NCBI RefSeq assembly: GCF_014207985.1
Contig: NZ_JACHMI010000001.1
Location: 9,221,001-9,285,000, forward strand
Direction of reading: 5' to 3'
DNA: 64,000 nucleotides
Origin: Nonomuraea rubra
Lineage (GTDB): Bacteria; Actinomycetota; Actinomycetes; Streptosporangiales; Streptosporangiaceae
The notes beneath the pieces are model-generated. The model did not search any database. It was not told the DNA's origin and saw only the letters and a program-made list of their open reading frames with translations. Positions within the stretch are counted from its first letter, which is position 1. Each line of letters opens with the position of its first letter. This document shows, piece after piece, positions 35,115 to 43,341 of this stretch. The translations under genes were made by a program, and so were the position numbers.

Positions 35115-36950
35115 ATGGTCGTGGTGCTCGACCTCCGCAAGGAGGAGGTGTCCAGGCTCGGCCCCCGGGTCCTGGTGGTGACCGACACCGAGCGGCTGGC
35201 CGCCGGGCAGCAGGCGCTGCAGGAGGTGCTCAGCTCGCGCCTGGTCAGGTCGGTGCTGGTGGTGGCGCTGGGGCCCGAGCCGCGCCTGCCTCCCGCGCTG
35301 AACGGCGAGAGCCGCAGGGTGCTGTGGGTGGGCGACCCCTGCGGCATCCTGTGGAACGCCGACACCGGCGAGGCGGCGCACGGGCCCGAGACCAGCTCGG
35401 AGGCCATCCTGATCGACCTGCTGTCCCAGCCCGAGGTGTTCGACCAGGTGGTCGGCGAGCTGGGCGAGATCCCGTACGGCACCGCCTCCCCCGGCTGGCG
35501 CATCGTGGCGGGCCGCATCGACCCGGAGGTGCTGGCGCAGGCCTTCACCGACGTGGCGGAGCGGTTCGCCGGGCCGCCGCAGCAGGACCCCGGGCTCTTC
35601 GGCTCGCCGCTGGCCACCGCGCTGCCGGTGCTCAGCGGCAGCGCGGACCTGCCCGCCGACCTCCTCGACGCGCTCGTCCCCGACGGCCGGATGGACCGGC
35701 TCTACCGGCAGGCCCGCGACCGCCTCGACCGCGCCGGCCGGGCACTGGACGACCTCGGCTACTTCAGCACCGCCCCGGTCAGGGCCGCGCTCGCGGACGA
35801 GGTGATCGCCGCCGGGCGGGCGCTGGCCGAGTTCCGCGACGCGGTCGTCCGGTTGTTCGCCGAGATCGACCAGGGCGACGAGGACGCCCCCGCCGTGCTG
35901 GCCGCCAACGGCGTCAAGTTCGCCACCCCGGCCGGCATGGGGCACGCCGAGATCGTCGCGGAGCTGCGCGCCGACGTGGACTCGGCCCTGGCCGAGCGCA
36001 GGAGCCTGATGCGGCTGGTCTCGCGGCTGCGCGCGCTGGCCGACCAGAGCGCGCCCATCGGCAGCGCCGCCTTCGTGCCCGGCTGCGGGCGCAGGTGCCC
36101 CGACGAGCTGCTGAACGAGCTGCACGCGCCCGCCGAGTTCCCCCGGGGGCTGGTGAACCGCTTCCTGCTCTGGCGGCGCTCGCGCGACTGGTGGCGGCAG
36201 CAGCTCTCGCTCGGCCCGGCCAGGACCGCGCTCGACGAGCTGCGCTCGCTGCTCGAACGGGTCGCCGCCAGCGAGTGGACGCTCGGCCAGGCCCGCATGC
36301 ACACCTCCGACGCGGCCCGCACGATCGCGGCGACGCTGGCCGAGATCTGCGCGCAGGTGTCGGCGACGCTGTACGACTGGAGCAGCGCCGAGGCCGGGCA
36401 GGCCGCCGCCGCCGAGGCCCTGGACGAGGAGGTCACCGTGCGCCTGCGCGACCGCGGCGGCCAGCTCCGCGAGGTCATCACCGGCGACCTGCTCGACGCG
36501 GTGACGGGCTGGCTGGAGCCCGGCTGGCCGGCGCTGGAGCACGGCGACTACCGCGACGCGCGGACGGGCCTGGAACGGCGGGTCGACGAGACGCTCCGGC
36601 AGTACCGCTACCACCTGGTCCACCGGGGCGTGCAGGAGAAACCCGACTTCGGCACCGCCGACGCGGGCCGGCAGGAGCTGGTGGACGCGGTGTGGCGGCA
36701 GTCGCAGCAGGTCGTGCGGGCCCTTCAGGCCCCGCCCGGCGGGCAGATGTTGCAGCTCTGCGGCGATCGTGACCTGTCGCTGCTGCTGCGGCAGGCGTAC
36801 GCGGTGCGGTTCGCGCCCAGGGCCGTGCGGGGCCAGGGCAACCCGCCCGGAGTCGTGTGGACCCGGTCGGGCCAGTACGCCGGCACGCTCCGGCTGGTGC
36901 CGCTGCGTCCGGGGACGGTGGAGGAGAACTGGAGCGGTGATGGAGCCTGA
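35115..36950 (+). CDS. Unrecognised 611-residue component of the tubulin-like operon
   Basis: ATG 35115 lies two bases after the previous stop, with GGGGAG overlapping that stop. I recognise no family. The first 70 residues look alpha/beta (RVLVVTDTERLAAG, SVLVVALGP, RRVLWVGDPCGILWN). The rest is long, charged helices, possibly coiled coils (RLYRQARDRLDRAGRALDDLG; LRADVDSALAERRSLMRLVS). A Cys pair, GCGRRCP, sits mid-protein. No signal or membrane helix is visible, so it is cytoplasmic. Tight coupling on both sides implies a stoichiometric partner of the tubulin-like protein or the pseudokinase, perhaps an adaptor. Function unknown. Confidence 0.8.
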   Translation: MVVVLDLRKEEVSRLGPRVLVVTDTERLAAGQQALQEVLSSRLVRSVLVVALGPEPRLPPALNGESRRVLWVGDPCGILWNADTGEAAHGPETSSEAILIDLLSQPEVFDQVVGELGEIPYGTASPGWRIVAGRIDPEVLAQAFTDVAERFAGPPQQDPGLFGSPLATALPVLSGSADLPADLLDALVPDGRMDRLYRQARDRLDRAGRALDDLGYFSTAPVRAALADEVIAAGRALAEFRDAVVRLFAEIDQGDEDAPAVLAANGVKFATPAGMGHAEIVAELRADVDSALAERRSLMRLVSRLRALADQSAPIGSAAFVPGCGRRCPDELLNELHAPAEFPRGLVNRFLLWRRSRDWWRQQLSLGPARTALDELRSLLERVAASEWTLGQARMHTSDAARTIAATLAEICAQVSATLYDWSSAEAGQAAAAEALDEEVTVRLRDRGGQLREVITGDLLDAVTGWLEPGWPALEHGDYRDARTGLERRVDETLRQYRYHLVHRGVQEKPDFGTADAGRQELVDAVWRQSQQVVRALQAPPGGQMLQLCGDRDLSLLLRQAYAVRFAPRAVRGQGNPPGVVWTRSGQYAGTLRLVPLRPGTVEENWSGDGA

Positions 36951-37941
36951 GCCGATGGACTTCACCTCCCCCGAAGGCGACCCGGTGAGCTGGGAGGTGG
37001 AGGCGGAGCCGTGGCAGAACCCGTTCGAGCGCCGGGTCACCCACCTCGCCTCCGGCACCAAGCTCGTGCAGCGGCGCGTGCCGCGCGCCGAGGGCCGCGA
37101 CCGCGAGTACCTGTACGACCTGCTGGAGAACGAGGCCCGCATCGGCGCCAGGCTGCTCACCCGGCTGCGCCGCGCCTACCCGCCCGAGCTGCCCCGGCTG
37201 ATCGGCTACAGCCTCGACGAGGAGGAGCCGTTCGTGCTGCTCTACGACTACCGGGGCGAGCCCGTCAGCCGCCACTTCGGCGCGCTGCTGATCAGCGAGC
37301 AGCGCACGCTGCAGGCGAGCCTCTTCCGCGCCATCCGCATCCTGTCGGCCTGCGACGTCGTGCACCGGCGCGTCGAGCCCGCCACCGTGCGTTGGGACGG
37401 CACCACCGTGCAGCTCACCGACCTCAGCCACGCGACGCTGATCGGCACCCGCCGGCTGCGGATCGGCGAGGCGCCCTACGCCTCCCCCGCCCAGCGCTCC
37501 GGCGAGGGCCTGGCCGCCACGGCCGACGACCTCTGGGGCGCGGGCATGGTGATCTACCGTACGGTCACCGGCCGCGAGATCGCCGACCTGCCCGACCTGT
37601 CGGCCACCCCGGCCCTGCAACCGCTCAAGGACATCTTCTCCGACTCGCCGCCGTCGGCGCGGGAGGTGCTGGCCCGGCTGCGCGTGCCCGACCCGATGCA
37701 GACCCTCGCCGTCGAGCGGGACCTCGGGCTGGAGGAGGGCCGCGCCGCCTTCGACCGGGCGCGCGAGGCCAGGCGCGACCCGGTGGCCGCCGAGAAGCAC
37801 GCCGAGGAGCACGCCACCCGGATCCATCCCGTCCCTCCGGAGCCGGAGGTCCAGGGCAGGGCGCTGCCCTGGTGGGCCCGGTGGCTGCCGCTGGCCGTCC
37901 TGCTCGCCCTGCTGATCGTCCTCTGGGTGGTGACCCGGTGA
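36940..37941 (+). CDS. Membrane-anchored pseudokinase
   Basis: The ATG at 36940 overlaps the previous gene by 11 bp, with GGAG five bases upstream. The 333-residue protein follows the layout of Ser/Thr kinases: VHRR at 141-144 in place of HRD, RVEPATVRW for the catalytic loop, TDLSHA (160-165) in place of DFG, APYASPAQ for the activation-segment end, and ADDLWGAGMVIY with the F-helix Asp. The catalytic Asp, the Lys of KP and the metal-binding Asn are all lost, so phosphotransfer is unlikely. One helix near 313-330 anchors the C-terminus. It probably binds the neighbouring components rather than phosphorylating them. Confidence 0.82.
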   Translation: MEPEPMDFTSPEGDPVSWEVEAEPWQNPFERRVTHLASGTKLVQRRVPRAEGRDREYLYDLLENEARIGARLLTRLRRAYPPELPRLIGYSLDEEEPFVLLYDYRGEPVSRHFGALLISEQRTLQASLFRAIRILSACDVVHRRVEPATVRWDGTTVQLTDLSHATLIGTRRLRIGEAPYASPAQRSGEGLAATADDLWGAGMVIYRTVTGREIADLPDLSATPALQPLKDIFSDSPPSAREVLARLRVPDPMQTLAVERDLGLEEGRAAFDRAREARRDPVAAEKHAEEHATRIHPVPPEPEVQGRALPWWARWLPLAVLLALLIVLWVVTR

Positions 37942-38942
37942 TCCTCTGCCCCATCTGCCTGCACGAGTTCGCCTGGAGCGAGGACGAGCTCTACGAGCGC
38001 ACCCCCGCGGGCCAGTACCAGCCGCTCTCCCTGGAGCACGTGACCGGGCCCCGCCGCGAGGACCTCCTGCGGGCCGCGCACGTCCGCTGCCCCGCCCCCG
38101 TGCCGGACTCCGGCCTCGAACACCACCTGCCCTACACCTACGTCCGGCACGGCCGCCCCCTGGTGATCGGCCTGGTCGGCGGCCCGGAGACGGGCAAGAC
38201 CCACCTGCTGGCCGCCATGATCGGCGCCATCGAGCAGGGCGGGCTGCGGCCGTACGGGCTGACCACCGACGCCGTCGACATCGAGCGGCACGCCGAGTAC
38301 GTCAACTCCTACGTCCGCCCGCTGCTCGTCGAGCGGGCCGCGCTGAGCCGCACCACGCACCGGGCCACCGCCGAGCCCGTGGACGCGCTGCTCGTCAACG
38401 ACGGCCGGCACACCACCGCGGTCGCCTTCTTCGACATTGCCGGCGAGCTGCTGCGCAGCGCCACCCACGAGGCCACCAGGTTCGTGCCTGCCCTCGGCGG
38501 GCTGCTGTTCGTGATCGACGCTGCCACCAGGTCGGCCAGGATGGGCGACGAGTCGTTCAGGGCCGTGCTGGACCGGCTGCCCAAGACCGGCGGCCGGCTG
38601 GACATCCCCGCCGCCATCGCGGTCACCAAGAGCGACGCGGTGCGCTTCCAGGCGCCGGTCGACACGTGGCTGTACGCCGAGCCCGACGGGCTGGACCCGG
38701 CCGCGGTCCTGCGGGAGAGCCGCGACGTCTACGCCTACCTGCACCGGCGGGGGGCGCAGGCGTGGCTGAGCCCGTACGACAAGTGCCGCAAGTGCACCCT
38801 GCACTTCGTCTCGGCGACCGGCGCCGCCGCCACCGAGGGCCGCTACCGGCGGGGAGTGCGGCCCCGGCGCGTCCTCGAACCCCTGATCTCGCTCTTCGCC
38901 ATGACCGGCGTCCTGCGCGGCTACCCGGAGGTGGGGCTCTGA
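37938..38942 (+). CDS. TRAFAC-like GTPase with Cys-pair N-terminus
   Basis: The GTG at 37938 overlaps the previous stop (GTGA). The 334-residue protein begins with CPIC (Cys 4 and 7) and a further Cys at 51, possibly a zinc ribbon, with CRKC near the C-terminus. The GTPase core has the P-loop GGPETGKT at 81-88, the switch II-like FFDIAGE (DIAGE at 166-170) and the base-recognition TKSD at 230-233, then an SAT motif. This fits the distinct GTPase reported beside tubulin-like and vWA genes. It would cycle between GTP and GDP states to control assembly of the tubulin-like protein, which is inference. No membrane segment. Confidence 0.88.
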   Translation: MILCPICLHEFAWSEDELYERTPAGQYQPLSLEHVTGPRREDLLRAAHVRCPAPVPDSGLEHHLPYTYVRHGRPLVIGLVGGPETGKTHLLAAMIGAIEQGGLRPYGLTTDAVDIERHAEYVNSYVRPLLVERAALSRTTHRATAEPVDALLVNDGRHTTAVAFFDIAGELLRSATHEATRFVPALGGLLFVIDAATRSARMGDESFRAVLDRLPKTGGRLDIPAAIAVTKSDAVRFQAPVDTWLYAEPDGLDPAAVLRESRDVYAYLHRRGAQAWLSPYDKCRKCTLHFVSATGAAATEGRYRRGVRPRRVLEPLISLFAMTGVLRGYPEVGL

Positions 38943-40633
38943 TGGGACGGTACGCCAGCGTCGACTGGATCCAGTTCGAATGGGACGAGCAGCGCACCGG
39001 CCTCGGCCCCGGGCGCACCTCGCTGGAGCAGACCGGCGGCTGGTACCACCGGCTCGGGCCCTGGCTCGATCCCGGGCCCGAGCCCGGGGTCAGCCTCTGC
39101 CGGCTGCTCGTGGACGGGCGCGTGGTGGTGCTCGCCAGGACCCGGACCGGCGGCGCCGACAGCCGGCGCACCATCCGCGTCCAGGCGTATCTGGGCGGCT
39201 CCGCCTCCCGGCCGATGGCCATGCCGAACGTGCGGCAGACGCTCGCGCTGGCCGCCGGCTGGGCCGCCCGGCTGCCCGACAAGGACGAGCCGCTCGACCT
39301 GGGCAAGCTGATCAGCTCGTACGACGGCGCGCGGGCCGCGCTCGACCGGGAGTCGCGGGCGGCGGCTTCGGCGCTCGCGCCGATCGTGTCCGAGTGCCTG
39401 CGGCGGCCGGGGGCGCCGCTGTCGGTGGCCTCGGGCGGGAACCCGATCGTGCAGCTGTGGGGGCTGGTGGACATCCTGGATCTGGCGTTGGGGAGCTTCC
39501 CCGAGACGTTCTCCACGTACGAGAGCGATGATCTCAAGCAGGGGGCGGAGATCATCTTTCTGCGGCAGTGGCCGGGGGTGTCGTCGCAGAGCTCCTACCG
39601 GACCCGGGTGGATCCGCGTTCTCCCGATCAGGGGGATCGGTGTGCCGGGATCGCGTCCATGCTGGTGGAGGCGTACGCGCGGGATCAGCTCGTGGGGCTG
39701 GTGAAGCGGCTGCGGATCAGTGACGAGACGCCGATGGAGGAGCGGTTGCGGCGGCTCGCGTCCGTCACGCCCGACTCGACCGCGCTCGTGGCCCGGCCGC
39801 CGGTGGCGGAGGAGGCGGGGGACGAGCTGGTCTGGTCGCCACAGCCTCCCGGCCGCCCGGAGCCCGCGACCCCGGCCCGAGGCGAGCCTCCGTACCAGGC
39901 AGCACCGGCCCCGCCGTCCGCACAGGCAGCGGCCGCGCAGGCGGGGCAGACCGCGGAGTTGCAGCGGCCTCGAGCCGCGGGCCAGGCGGTGTCGGCGCGG
40001 GGCACACCGACCACCGACCCGGCGCGGACGGCGGCTGGGCAGGCCCCGGGCCGCGTGGCCGGCAGGCAGGCGCCGCACGGCGAGGCCCCCGCCCCGCCCG
40101 GCCAGCCCGCTGAGCCGCTCTCATCGGGGAGCCACGGCGAGGAGGAGCCGCCGCCCCACGCGCCGGAGAGCCGCGGCCGAGGCTCGGCTGGTGCTGCCGC
40201 TGGCCGGGCAGCTGGCGGTGCTGCGGCCGGCGGCACGGGCCGCAGCGCGCCCAGCGGCGTGGCGGGCGGGGCGGTCGGTGGGGCGGGTGGGGTGCAGCAG
40301 TATGCGGAGCAGGATGCGTTCGAGATGCTCTGTACCGACCTGCTCCAGGCGTCCTCCGCCAAGGAGGTCACGACGATCCTGCAGGAGATGCGCGCCTGGG
40401 CCGCCAGGCGGCAGCCGGCCGAGATGCGTGCGCGCCTGCCCCGCCTGATCCCCGTCCTGGAGAGCCGCCTGCAGGAGAGCCAGATCAACCCGGTCCTGCG
40501 CGCCCTCCTGGACCCGGACGCCCAGCCCCACGCCGCGAGGCCGAACTGGCTCGACCCCAAGTGGCTGGTCATCGTCGCGATGCTGGCCGTCCTGGTGATC
40601 CTCGTGGCCGTGACCCTGGTCCTCCTCGTCTGA
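38942..40633 (+). CDS. Tail-anchored protein with Pro/Ala-rich linker, last gene of the tubulin operon
   Basis: Start and stop share a base (TGATG at 38940-38944). The 563-residue protein has three parts. Residues 1-300 form an unrecognised domain starting with YASVDWIQFEWDEQRTG. Residues about 300-470 are a disordered Pro, Ala, Gly and Gln-rich linker. Residues about 475-535 are helical (EQDAFEMLCTDLLQAS, SRLQESQINPVLRALLD). A single helix at about 541-563 (LVIVAMLAVLVILVAVTLVLLV) ends the protein, so the bulk faces the cytoplasm. It may link the cytoplasmic complex to the membrane. It ends only six bases before a convergent gene. Function unknown. Confidence 0.82.
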   Translation: MGRYASVDWIQFEWDEQRTGLGPGRTSLEQTGGWYHRLGPWLDPGPEPGVSLCRLLVDGRVVVLARTRTGGADSRRTIRVQAYLGGSASRPMAMPNVRQTLALAAGWAARLPDKDEPLDLGKLISSYDGARAALDRESRAAASALAPIVSECLRRPGAPLSVASGGNPIVQLWGLVDILDLALGSFPETFSTYESDDLKQGAEIIFLRQWPGVSSQSSYRTRVDPRSPDQGDRCAGIASMLVEAYARDQLVGLVKRLRISDETPMEERLRRLASVTPDSTALVARPPVAEEAGDELVWSPQPPGRPEPATPARGEPPYQAAPAPPSAQAAAAQAGQTAELQRPRAAGQAVSARGTPTTDPARTAAGQAPGRVAGRQAPHGEAPAPPGQPAEPLSSGSHGEEEPPPHAPESRGRGSAGAAAGRAAGGAAAGGTGRSAPSGVAGGAVGGAGGVQQYAEQDAFEMLCTDLLQASSAKEVTTILQEMRAWAARRQPAEMRARLPRLIPVLESRLQESQINPVLRALLDPDAQPHAARPNWLDPKWLVIVAMLAVLVILVAVTLVLLV

Positions 40634-40639
40634 GGACGG

Positions 40640-41827
40640 CTAGGGGATCAGCCCGAGCCGCCGGCCCGCGGTGGCGAAGGCGGAGGCGATGCGGTCGAGT
40701 TGCGCGTCGGTGTGCAGGGCCGTGGTGCTGACGCGGATCAGCGCCTGCCCGTCCGGCACGCTGGGCGGCACCATCGCGGTGGCGAAGACCCCCTCGTCGA
40801 ACAGCTCCCGCCACAACCGGCAGCACAGCACGACGTCCCCCACGTGCACGGGAATGATCGTGGTCGGCGAGGCGCCCGTACCGAAGCCCAGCCCCGCCAG
40901 GTCGGCCCGGAGCCTGACGGCGGCGGCCAGCGCCCTGTGGCGGCGCTCCGGCTCGGTCTCGATGATGTCCAGCGCGGCCAGCGCCGCCGCGGTGCTCGCC
41001 GGCGACAGCGCCGCGGAGAACACCATCGACCGGGCGTGGTGCCGCAGGTAGACCACGATCTGCTCGGGCCCGGCCACGGCGCCGCCGGTCGTGCCGAAGC
41101 ACTTGGAGAAGGCCAGGGTGTGCAGGTCCACCGCCGGTAACAGCCCGTGGTGCTCGGCGGCCCCGCGCCCGCCGGGCCCGAGCAGGCCGAGGTCGTGGGC
41201 GCCGTCCAGGACCAGGCGGACGCCGTGGCGGCGGGCCAGGGCGGCGGTGCCGGGCACGTCGCAGAGGGAGCCGGTGGTGGAGAACATGCCTTCGGTGACG
41301 ATCAGCCCGGCCGCGGCGGGGTCGCACCCGCCGAGCAGCCGCTCCAGGTGATCGAGGTCGTTGTGCCGGTATCGGCGCAGGCGGGCGCGGGACAGGCGGA
41401 TCGCGTCGATGAGGGAGGCGTGGATGAGCTGGTCGGCCAGCACGGTGTCGCGCGGCCCCACCAGGGCGCCGAGCGCGAGGTTGGCGAGGAAGCCCGTCGG
41501 CGTCACCATGGCCGCCTCCTGGCCGAGGAACGCCGCGAGCCGCTGCTCCAGGGTCTCGTGCAACGCGAGTGACCCGTTGACCAGGCGCGATCCGGAGGTG
41601 CCGGTGCCGAGCGACCGGATCGCCCGGCAGGCCGCGTCCTTCAGCCGCGGGTCCGCCGACAGGCCGAGGTAGTCGTTGGAGCCGGCCGCCACCAGCACGC
41701 GCCCGCCGACGACCACCTCGCCGGTGGCCAGCCGCTCCTCGACCGGGTGGTAGTACGGGTAGGCGCCCAGCTCGGTCACGGGCTGGAAGTCGTCGTGGAG
41801 GCGGCATCTGTCGAACGCGTCGAGCAT
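40640..41827 (-). CDS. AONS-family PLP-dependent acyltransferase/aminotransferase
   Basis: The 395-residue protein belongs to the alpha-oxoamine synthase family (BioF, Kbl, serine palmitoyltransferase, 5-aminolevulinate synthase). SNDYLGLSADPRL, GTGTSGSRLVNGS and TLAFSKCFGTTGG with the PLP Lys at 242 are hallmarks. The usual DEAH near the PLP ring reads DGAH. Such enzymes condense an amino acid with an acyl thioester. No biotin, haem or sphingolipid gene is near. It is divergent from an acyl-CoA dehydrogenase gene across 113 bp, which may hint at a shared acyl-CoA substrate. Confidence 0.9.
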   Translation of the reverse strand: MLDAFDRCRLHDDFQPVTELGAYPYYHPVEERLATGEVVVGGRVLVAAGSNDYLGLSADPRLKDAACRAIRSLGTGTSGSRLVNGSLALHETLEQRLAAFLGQEAAMVTPTGFLANLALGALVGPRDTVLADQLIHASLIDAIRLSRARLRRYRHNDLDHLERLLGGCDPAAAGLIVTEGMFSTTGSLCDVPGTAALARRHGVRLVLDGAHDLGLLGPGGRGAAEHHGLLPAVDLHTLAFSKCFGTTGGAVAGPEQIVVYLRHHARSMVFSAALSPASTAAALAALDIIETEPERRHRALAAAVRLRADLAGLGFGTGASPTTIIPVHVGDVVLCCRLWRELFDEGVFATAMVPPSVPDGQALIRVSTTALHTDAQLDRIASAFATAGRRLGLIP

Positions 41828-41940
41828 CGGCGATTCACTGCCCTTCTCTGGGGCGGACTTCGATGCGCCAGTCTGCCGTGACCGGTGTGGCCCGTGCCGT
41901 GCTTCGTGTCATCGCACCCGCCACGGGTAGCTGTCCCGCC

Positions 41941-43116
41941 ATGTCTGAGCTGCTGACCGGAGACCTCTACGCGTTCGAGAGCCTGCTCGCCGGCGAGGAG
42001 CGCGCGACGTTGCTGCGGGTCCGCGAGTTCCTCGCGGAGAAGGTCGTGCCCATCGCGAACGAGTGCTGGGTGCGTGCGGAGTTCCCCGTCGACCTGGTGA
42101 AGGAGTACGCCGAGCTGGGCATCGCGGGCCTGGCCTACCCCGAGTGCCCTGGGCCGAAGCCGAGCGGCCTGCTCAGCGGTTTCCTGGCGCTGGAGATGGC
42201 CCGCGCCGACCCGTCGATGGCCACGTTCTTCGGCGTGCACACCGGCCTGGCCATGGGCAGCATCGCCGCCTGCGGGTCGGCCGCGCAGCGGGAGCGGTGG
42301 CTGCCGGGGATGAGCAGGATGGAGCGGATCGGCGCGTTCGCGCTCACCGAGCCGGCCGGCGGCTCGGACGTGTCGGGCGGCATGCGGACCACGGCCAGGC
42401 GCGAGGGTGAGGAGTGGGTGCTGGACGGGGCCAAGCGCTGGATCGGCAACGGCACGTTCGCCGATCTGATCGTCGTCTGGGCCAGGGACGTGGCGGACGG
42501 GCACGTCAAGGGGTTCGTGGTGGAGCGGGGCACGCCCGGGTTCACCGCGACGAAGATCGAGAACAAGATGGCGCTGCGTACGGTGCAGAACGCCGACATC
42601 ACGCTGTCCGGCTGCCGGGTCCCCGAGGAGAACCGGTTGCGGAACGCGGGCTCGTTCCGCGACACGGCCAGGATCCTGCGCAGGACCCGCAGCGGGGTGG
42701 CCTGGCAGGCGGTCGGCATCATGCTGGCCGCGTACGAGATCGCGCTGCGCTACGCCCGGGAGCGCGAGCAGTTCGGCCGGCCCATCGCCAAGTTCCAGCT
42801 CGTGCAGGACCTGCTGGTCAGGATGCTCGGGAACGCCACCGCCTGCCTGGGCATGGTGGTGCGCCTGGCGCAGCTCCAGGACGAGGACGTCTTCCGCGAC
42901 GAGCACTCGGCGCTGGCGAAGGCGTACTGCACGAGCCGGATGCGGGAGGTCGTCGGCTGGGCCCGCGAGCTGCTCGCCGGGAACGGGATCATCCTCGACT
43001 ACGACATCGCCCGGTTCGTCGCCGACGCCGAGGCGATCTACTCCTACGAGGGCACCCGGGAGATCAACACGCTCATCGTCGGCCGCGCGGTGACCGGGAT
43101 GAGCGCCTTTGTCTGA
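41941..43116 (+). CDS. Acyl-CoA dehydrogenase
   Basis: I use the ATG at 41941 (391 residues); an upstream GTG frame extension lacks homologous character. FAD and substrate motifs are typical: AFALTEPAGGSDVSG, KRWIGNGTFADLIVVWAR and the QFGRPIAKFQLVQDLL helix. The catalytic base is Glu 370 in YEGTREINTLIVGR, the position used by short-chain and glutaryl-CoA dehydrogenases. It oxidises an acyl-CoA to the enoyl-CoA with electron transfer flavoprotein as acceptor. Glutaryl-CoA dehydrogenase is the closest named relative I would suggest, with modest confidence. It faces away from the AONS-like gene. Confidence 0.9.
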   Translation: MSELLTGDLYAFESLLAGEERATLLRVREFLAEKVVPIANECWVRAEFPVDLVKEYAELGIAGLAYPECPGPKPSGLLSGFLALEMARADPSMATFFGVHTGLAMGSIAACGSAAQRERWLPGMSRMERIGAFALTEPAGGSDVSGGMRTTARREGEEWVLDGAKRWIGNGTFADLIVVWARDVADGHVKGFVVERGTPGFTATKIENKMALRTVQNADITLSGCRVPEENRLRNAGSFRDTARILRRTRSGVAWQAVGIMLAAYEIALRYAREREQFGRPIAKFQLVQDLLVRMLGNATACLGMVVRLAQLQDEDVFRDEHSALAKAYCTSRMREVVGWARELLAGNGIILDYDIARFVADAEAIYSYEGTREINTLIVGRAVTGMSAFV

Positions 43117-43209
43117 CTACCCACGGTGAACTCGGCACGACTACGGTCACGAACGGTGTGCTGACAAAGAGTCAACATTACTTTCGGGATGTTTCTTCGC
43201 ATCCGTACC

Positions 43210-43238
43210 TTGAAGTCCATCTGCCCCATCGGCATAGT
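43210..43238 (+). promoter_or_regulatory. Candidate promoter of the conservon
   Basis: TTGAAG (43210-43215), 17 bp, then CATAGT (43233-43238) form a housekeeping-type promoter about 100 bp before cvnA. The 225-bp interval shows no clear operator. Confidence 0.55.
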
Positions 43239-43341
43239 GGACGGACCACAGGCGCACCCGGTCGTGGCGGGCAACCTCGGGGGGCGGTAGCCAGGTCACG
43301 ACCGCCCGGCGCAACCCCACGCGCGGAATTGGACATGACGG

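Noticed and set aside
31995..36950. Single 1651-codon rightward frame across the tubulin-like and unknown genes
   Set aside because: Only its last 612 codons (from 35115) are coding. The first part is an out-of-frame reading of the tubulin-like gene.
29760..40633. Interpretation as a tellurite-resistance/TerY-type or ESX secretion locus
   Set aside because: There is no TerD, no FtsK/EccC ATPase and no WXG100 protein. The vWA domain alone is not diagnostic.
40640..41827. Assignment as bioF (biotin synthesis)
   Set aside because: No other biotin genes are near and family members with several functions look alike at this level.
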